From the NCBI GenBank assembly GCA_016207765.1, contig JACQOY010000147.1, forward strand, positions 1 to 8,209: a stretch of DNA of 8,209 nucleotides. Direction: 5' to 3'. The translations under genes were made by a program, and so were the position numbers. The notes under the pieces were generated by a model that worked only from the letters and a program-made list of their open reading frames with translations, made no database searches and had not been told where the DNA came from. Source of the DNA: Deltaproteobacteria bacterium. GTDB lineage: Bacteria; UBA10199; SBBF01. Of this stretch, positions 6,701-8,209 are shown one piece after another (the stretch's first letter is position 1; each line of letters opens with the position of its first letter).

Positions 6701-7258
6701 ATGAAATCTAAAGAAAAAAAGATTGCCTTGTTTGGGGGGTCATTCAACCCCCCCCATTTGGCTCACCGACAGGTAGTGGACTATTTGGCAAACCTCCCTG
6801 ATTTTGACGAGGCATGGGTGGTCCCCACCTATGCCCACCCTTTTGTCAAGGAATTGATCCCCTGGGTTCATCGCAAGAGAATGGCCGAACTCCTCATTGC
6901 CGATTGCGGGCCCCGTGTCAAACTCTGCACTATCGAGGAAAAATTGGGGGCAAAACCTTCATACATGATCGACTCGGTACGGGCCTTGAAGAAAAAACAT
7001 CCGGATCATGTTTTCAGCATTGTGGTGGGGAGCGATTGCCGGGATGATTTGCCGAAGTGGAAAAATTATCAGGAACTGAAAAAGGAGGCCGTCTTCTTTT
7101 TTGTTCCCCGGCCGGGATTTGAAGAATCGCCGTTTATGGATATATCCAGCACACAGATTCGTGGATTGATAAAAGAGAAAAAACCGGTTAAAAAATATCT
7201 TGCGCCGAAGGTGGCGGAGTATATTGAAAAGAACGGATTGTATGAATCACTCGATTAA
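6701..7258 (+). CDS. nadD: Nicotinate-nucleotide adenylyltransferase (NadD family)
   Basis: This 185-residue cytosolic enzyme of NAD synthesis should convert nicotinate mononucleotide plus ATP to deamido-NAD. The nucleotidyltransferase signature GGSFNPPHLAH (12-22) contains H19 and H22 of the (H/T)xGH motif, with Ala in place of the usual Gly. The C-terminal ISSTQIR (148-154) is the second ATP-binding motif of the family. The middle VVPTYAHPFVKELIPW replaces the PPHK-type loop of E. coli and Bacillus NadD, which leaves some room for a nicotinamide-mononucleotide preference. An in-frame ATG at 6656 would add 15 residues; 6701 is chosen because family members begin a few residues before the first beta strand. 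The 3' end overlaps nadK by 17 nt, so the two are likely co-translated. Confidence 0.85.
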   Translation: MKSKEKKIALFGGSFNPPHLAHRQVVDYLANLPDFDEAWVVPTYAHPFVKELIPWVHRKRMAELLIADCGPRVKLCTIEEKLGAKPSYMIDSVRALKKKHPDHVFSIVVGSDCRDDLPKWKNYQELKKEAVFFFVPRPGFEESPFMDISSTQIRGLIKEKKPVKKYLAPKVAEYIEKNGLYESLD

Positions 7259-8114
7259 AAAAATCTTCCTCGTCTTCAAACGATCCATTTTTCAAAAATA
7301 TATCCAAACCGGCAGACATCCAAGGCTTACCCTTCTTCATCGCAAAAAGCATCCGCTGGCCAAACGGCTTTACGATGAACATGCCGTTCATTCACACACC
7401 ATCGAAAAAATCAGGGAAGAGCTGAAAGGTCATGCAATCCGCTTCAAGTCGACCACGGCCCGCGCAATTCCACCGCTGGGGAGATACGACTTGATCATTA
7501 CAGTGGGGGGGGACGGAACTTTCCTGCGCGCCTCCCACCATGTGACAAAACAGCCTCTTTTGGGAGTCAATTCTTCCCCGAAGGTGAGCGTTGGGGCCCT
7601 TTGTAGCGCCACCCTCAGGGAGTTTCCGAAAAAATTGCGGGCGATTCTAAACAACCGTTTCAGGACCCGGAGTTTGAACCGTCTCGAAATCCGGGTGAAC
7701 GGAAAAAAATTACGGCACATGGCCATAAACGATGTTCTTTTTTGCAACACCTCCCCCGGCGGGACCAGCCGCTATCTGATCGATGTCGGCAATCGCCGGG
7801 AAGAACAGCGAAGCTCGGGGGTCTGGATTTCCACCGCCGCCGGCTCCACCGCCGCCATTCATGCATCGGGGGGGAAAAAGCTTCCCCACTTCTCAAAACA
7901 GATCCAGTATCTGGTACGGGAACCCTACCAGGGACGCCACGCCCCCTACCGCATCGTCAAGGGGATACTGCCCCCTGGGAGGGAGATAAAGTTCGTCAAT
8001 CAAATGCTCCATGCCGCCCTTTATATCGACGGTCTTCAGGCGATTCACCCCCTCCATTTCGGGGATCGGGTCACCATTCAAAACTCCCCCCTGCCGCTGG
8101 CGGTTGTTGTGTAA
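7242..8114 (+). CDS. nadK: NAD(H) kinase (NadK), resembling the plant NADK3 type
   Basis: This 290-residue kinase phosphorylates the 2'-OH of the adenosine ribose of NAD(H) to give NADP(H). The GGDGT motif (89-93, catalytic D91) is followed by LGVNSSP (about 107-113), by ND at 163-164 where most bacterial enzymes have NE, and by STAAGSTAA (197-205). NSSP in the VNS(D)P position, the ND variant, STAAGSTAA and the later LVREP phrase recall Arabidopsis NADK3, which prefers NADH. That comparison is from memory and the cofactor preference is inference. The start ATG at 7242 overlaps the end of nadD and has GGA 4 nt upstream. A longer frame from 7200 would add 14 basic residues embedded in nadD coding sequence and is less likely. 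Confidence 0.87.
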   Translation: MNHSIKKIFLVFKRSIFQKYIQTGRHPRLTLLHRKKHPLAKRLYDEHAVHSHTIEKIREELKGHAIRFKSTTARAIPPLGRYDLIITVGGDGTFLRASHHVTKQPLLGVNSSPKVSVGALCSATLREFPKKLRAILNNRFRTRSLNRLEIRVNGKKLRHMAINDVLFCNTSPGGTSRYLIDVGNRREEQRSSGVWISTAAGSTAAIHASGGKKLPHFSKQIQYLVREPYQGRHAPYRIVKGILPPGREIKFVNQMLHAALYIDGLQAIHPLHFGDRVTIQNSPLPLAVVV

Positions 8115-8116
8115 AT

Positions 8117-8209
8117 CCCCCTCCTCCCCTTTGTAAGGGGAGGCCGGGTGGGGTAGAGAGTTCACTCGGAATCTACCTCCCCCAACCCCTCCTTACAAAG
8201 GAGGGGAGA
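8117..8209. repeat. Double-hairpin GC-rich inverted repeat after nadK (dispersed intergenic repeat type)
   Basis: Two hairpins face each other. Hairpin 1 has a perfect 9-bp stem at 8123-8131/8135-8143 with loop TGT; hairpin 2 has a 9-bp stem at 8186-8194/8198-8206 with loop ACA. The flanking GGCCGGGTGGGGTAGA (8142-8157) and TCTACCTCCCCCAACC (8172-8187) are imperfectly complementary, so the whole is one large interrupted palindrome around an 8158-8171 centre. CCCTCCTT-type palindromes of this look are common as multicopy intergenic repeats in many bacterial genomes. It begins 2 nt after the nadK stop and reaches the window edge. It could end transcription by folding, but lacks a T-tract. Confidence 0.7.

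Noticed and set aside
7893..8165. A 90-codon minus-strand open frame beginning in the terminal repeat.
   Set aside because: Its start codon and N-terminus are encoded by the palindromic repeat and the rest is antisense to nadK.

Overview
This window looks like chromosomal DNA of an uncultured Gram-negative, Deltaproteobacteria-like bacterium. That is an inference from the protein families: PlsB-type acyltransferase, LPG-synthase-TM/UPF0104 membrane protein, a NadK resembling plant NADK3, and intergenic GC-rich palindromes. No rRNA or other phylogenetic marker is present, so the lineage is uncertain. I see no phage, transposase, CRISPR or defence genes.

Layout. From 2409 leftward (minus strand) a two-gene operon encodes a fused nucleotidyltransferase/CDP-alcohol phosphatidyltransferase of the IPCT/DIPPS type (970-2409) and, 5 nt later, a radical SAM protein cut off by the left window edge (1-964). 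The 265-nt divergent region 2410-2674 holds a candidate minus-strand promoter on a TTGAC-containing direct repeat, an AT-rich inverted repeat, a strong Shine-Dalgarno with no normal start codon after it, and a compact palindromic element. Rightward, a polytopic UPF0104/flippase-like protein (2675-3706) overlaps a large PlsB-family glycerol-3-phosphate acyltransferase (3651-6539). The far C-terminus of the PlsB frame is a serine-rich tail lying antisense to a small, very acidic, signal-peptide-bearing ORF (6362-6628, minus). A second unit encodes NadD (6701-7258) and, overlapping it by 17 nt, NadK (7242-8114). The window ends in a two-hairpin GC-rich inverted repeat (about 8117-8209).

How the genes fit together. 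The divergent left block is plausibly an envelope-lipid module: PlsB makes 1-acyl-glycerol-3-phosphate, the fused enzyme activates a polar alcohol phosphate with CTP and transfers it to an acceptor, and the UPF0104 protein is of a type often associated with lipid translocation or modification. The radical SAM protein could modify a product, but its substrate is unknown. The right block supplies NaAD (NadD) and NADP(H) (NadK); NadE is not in the window. The least ordinary points are the acidic-protein/PlsB antisense overlap, the fused CDP-headgroup enzyme with a variant CDP-alcohol motif next to a radical SAM gene, and the palindrome between a strong SD and the UPF0104 start codon. I found no clear evidence for an entirely new biological system.
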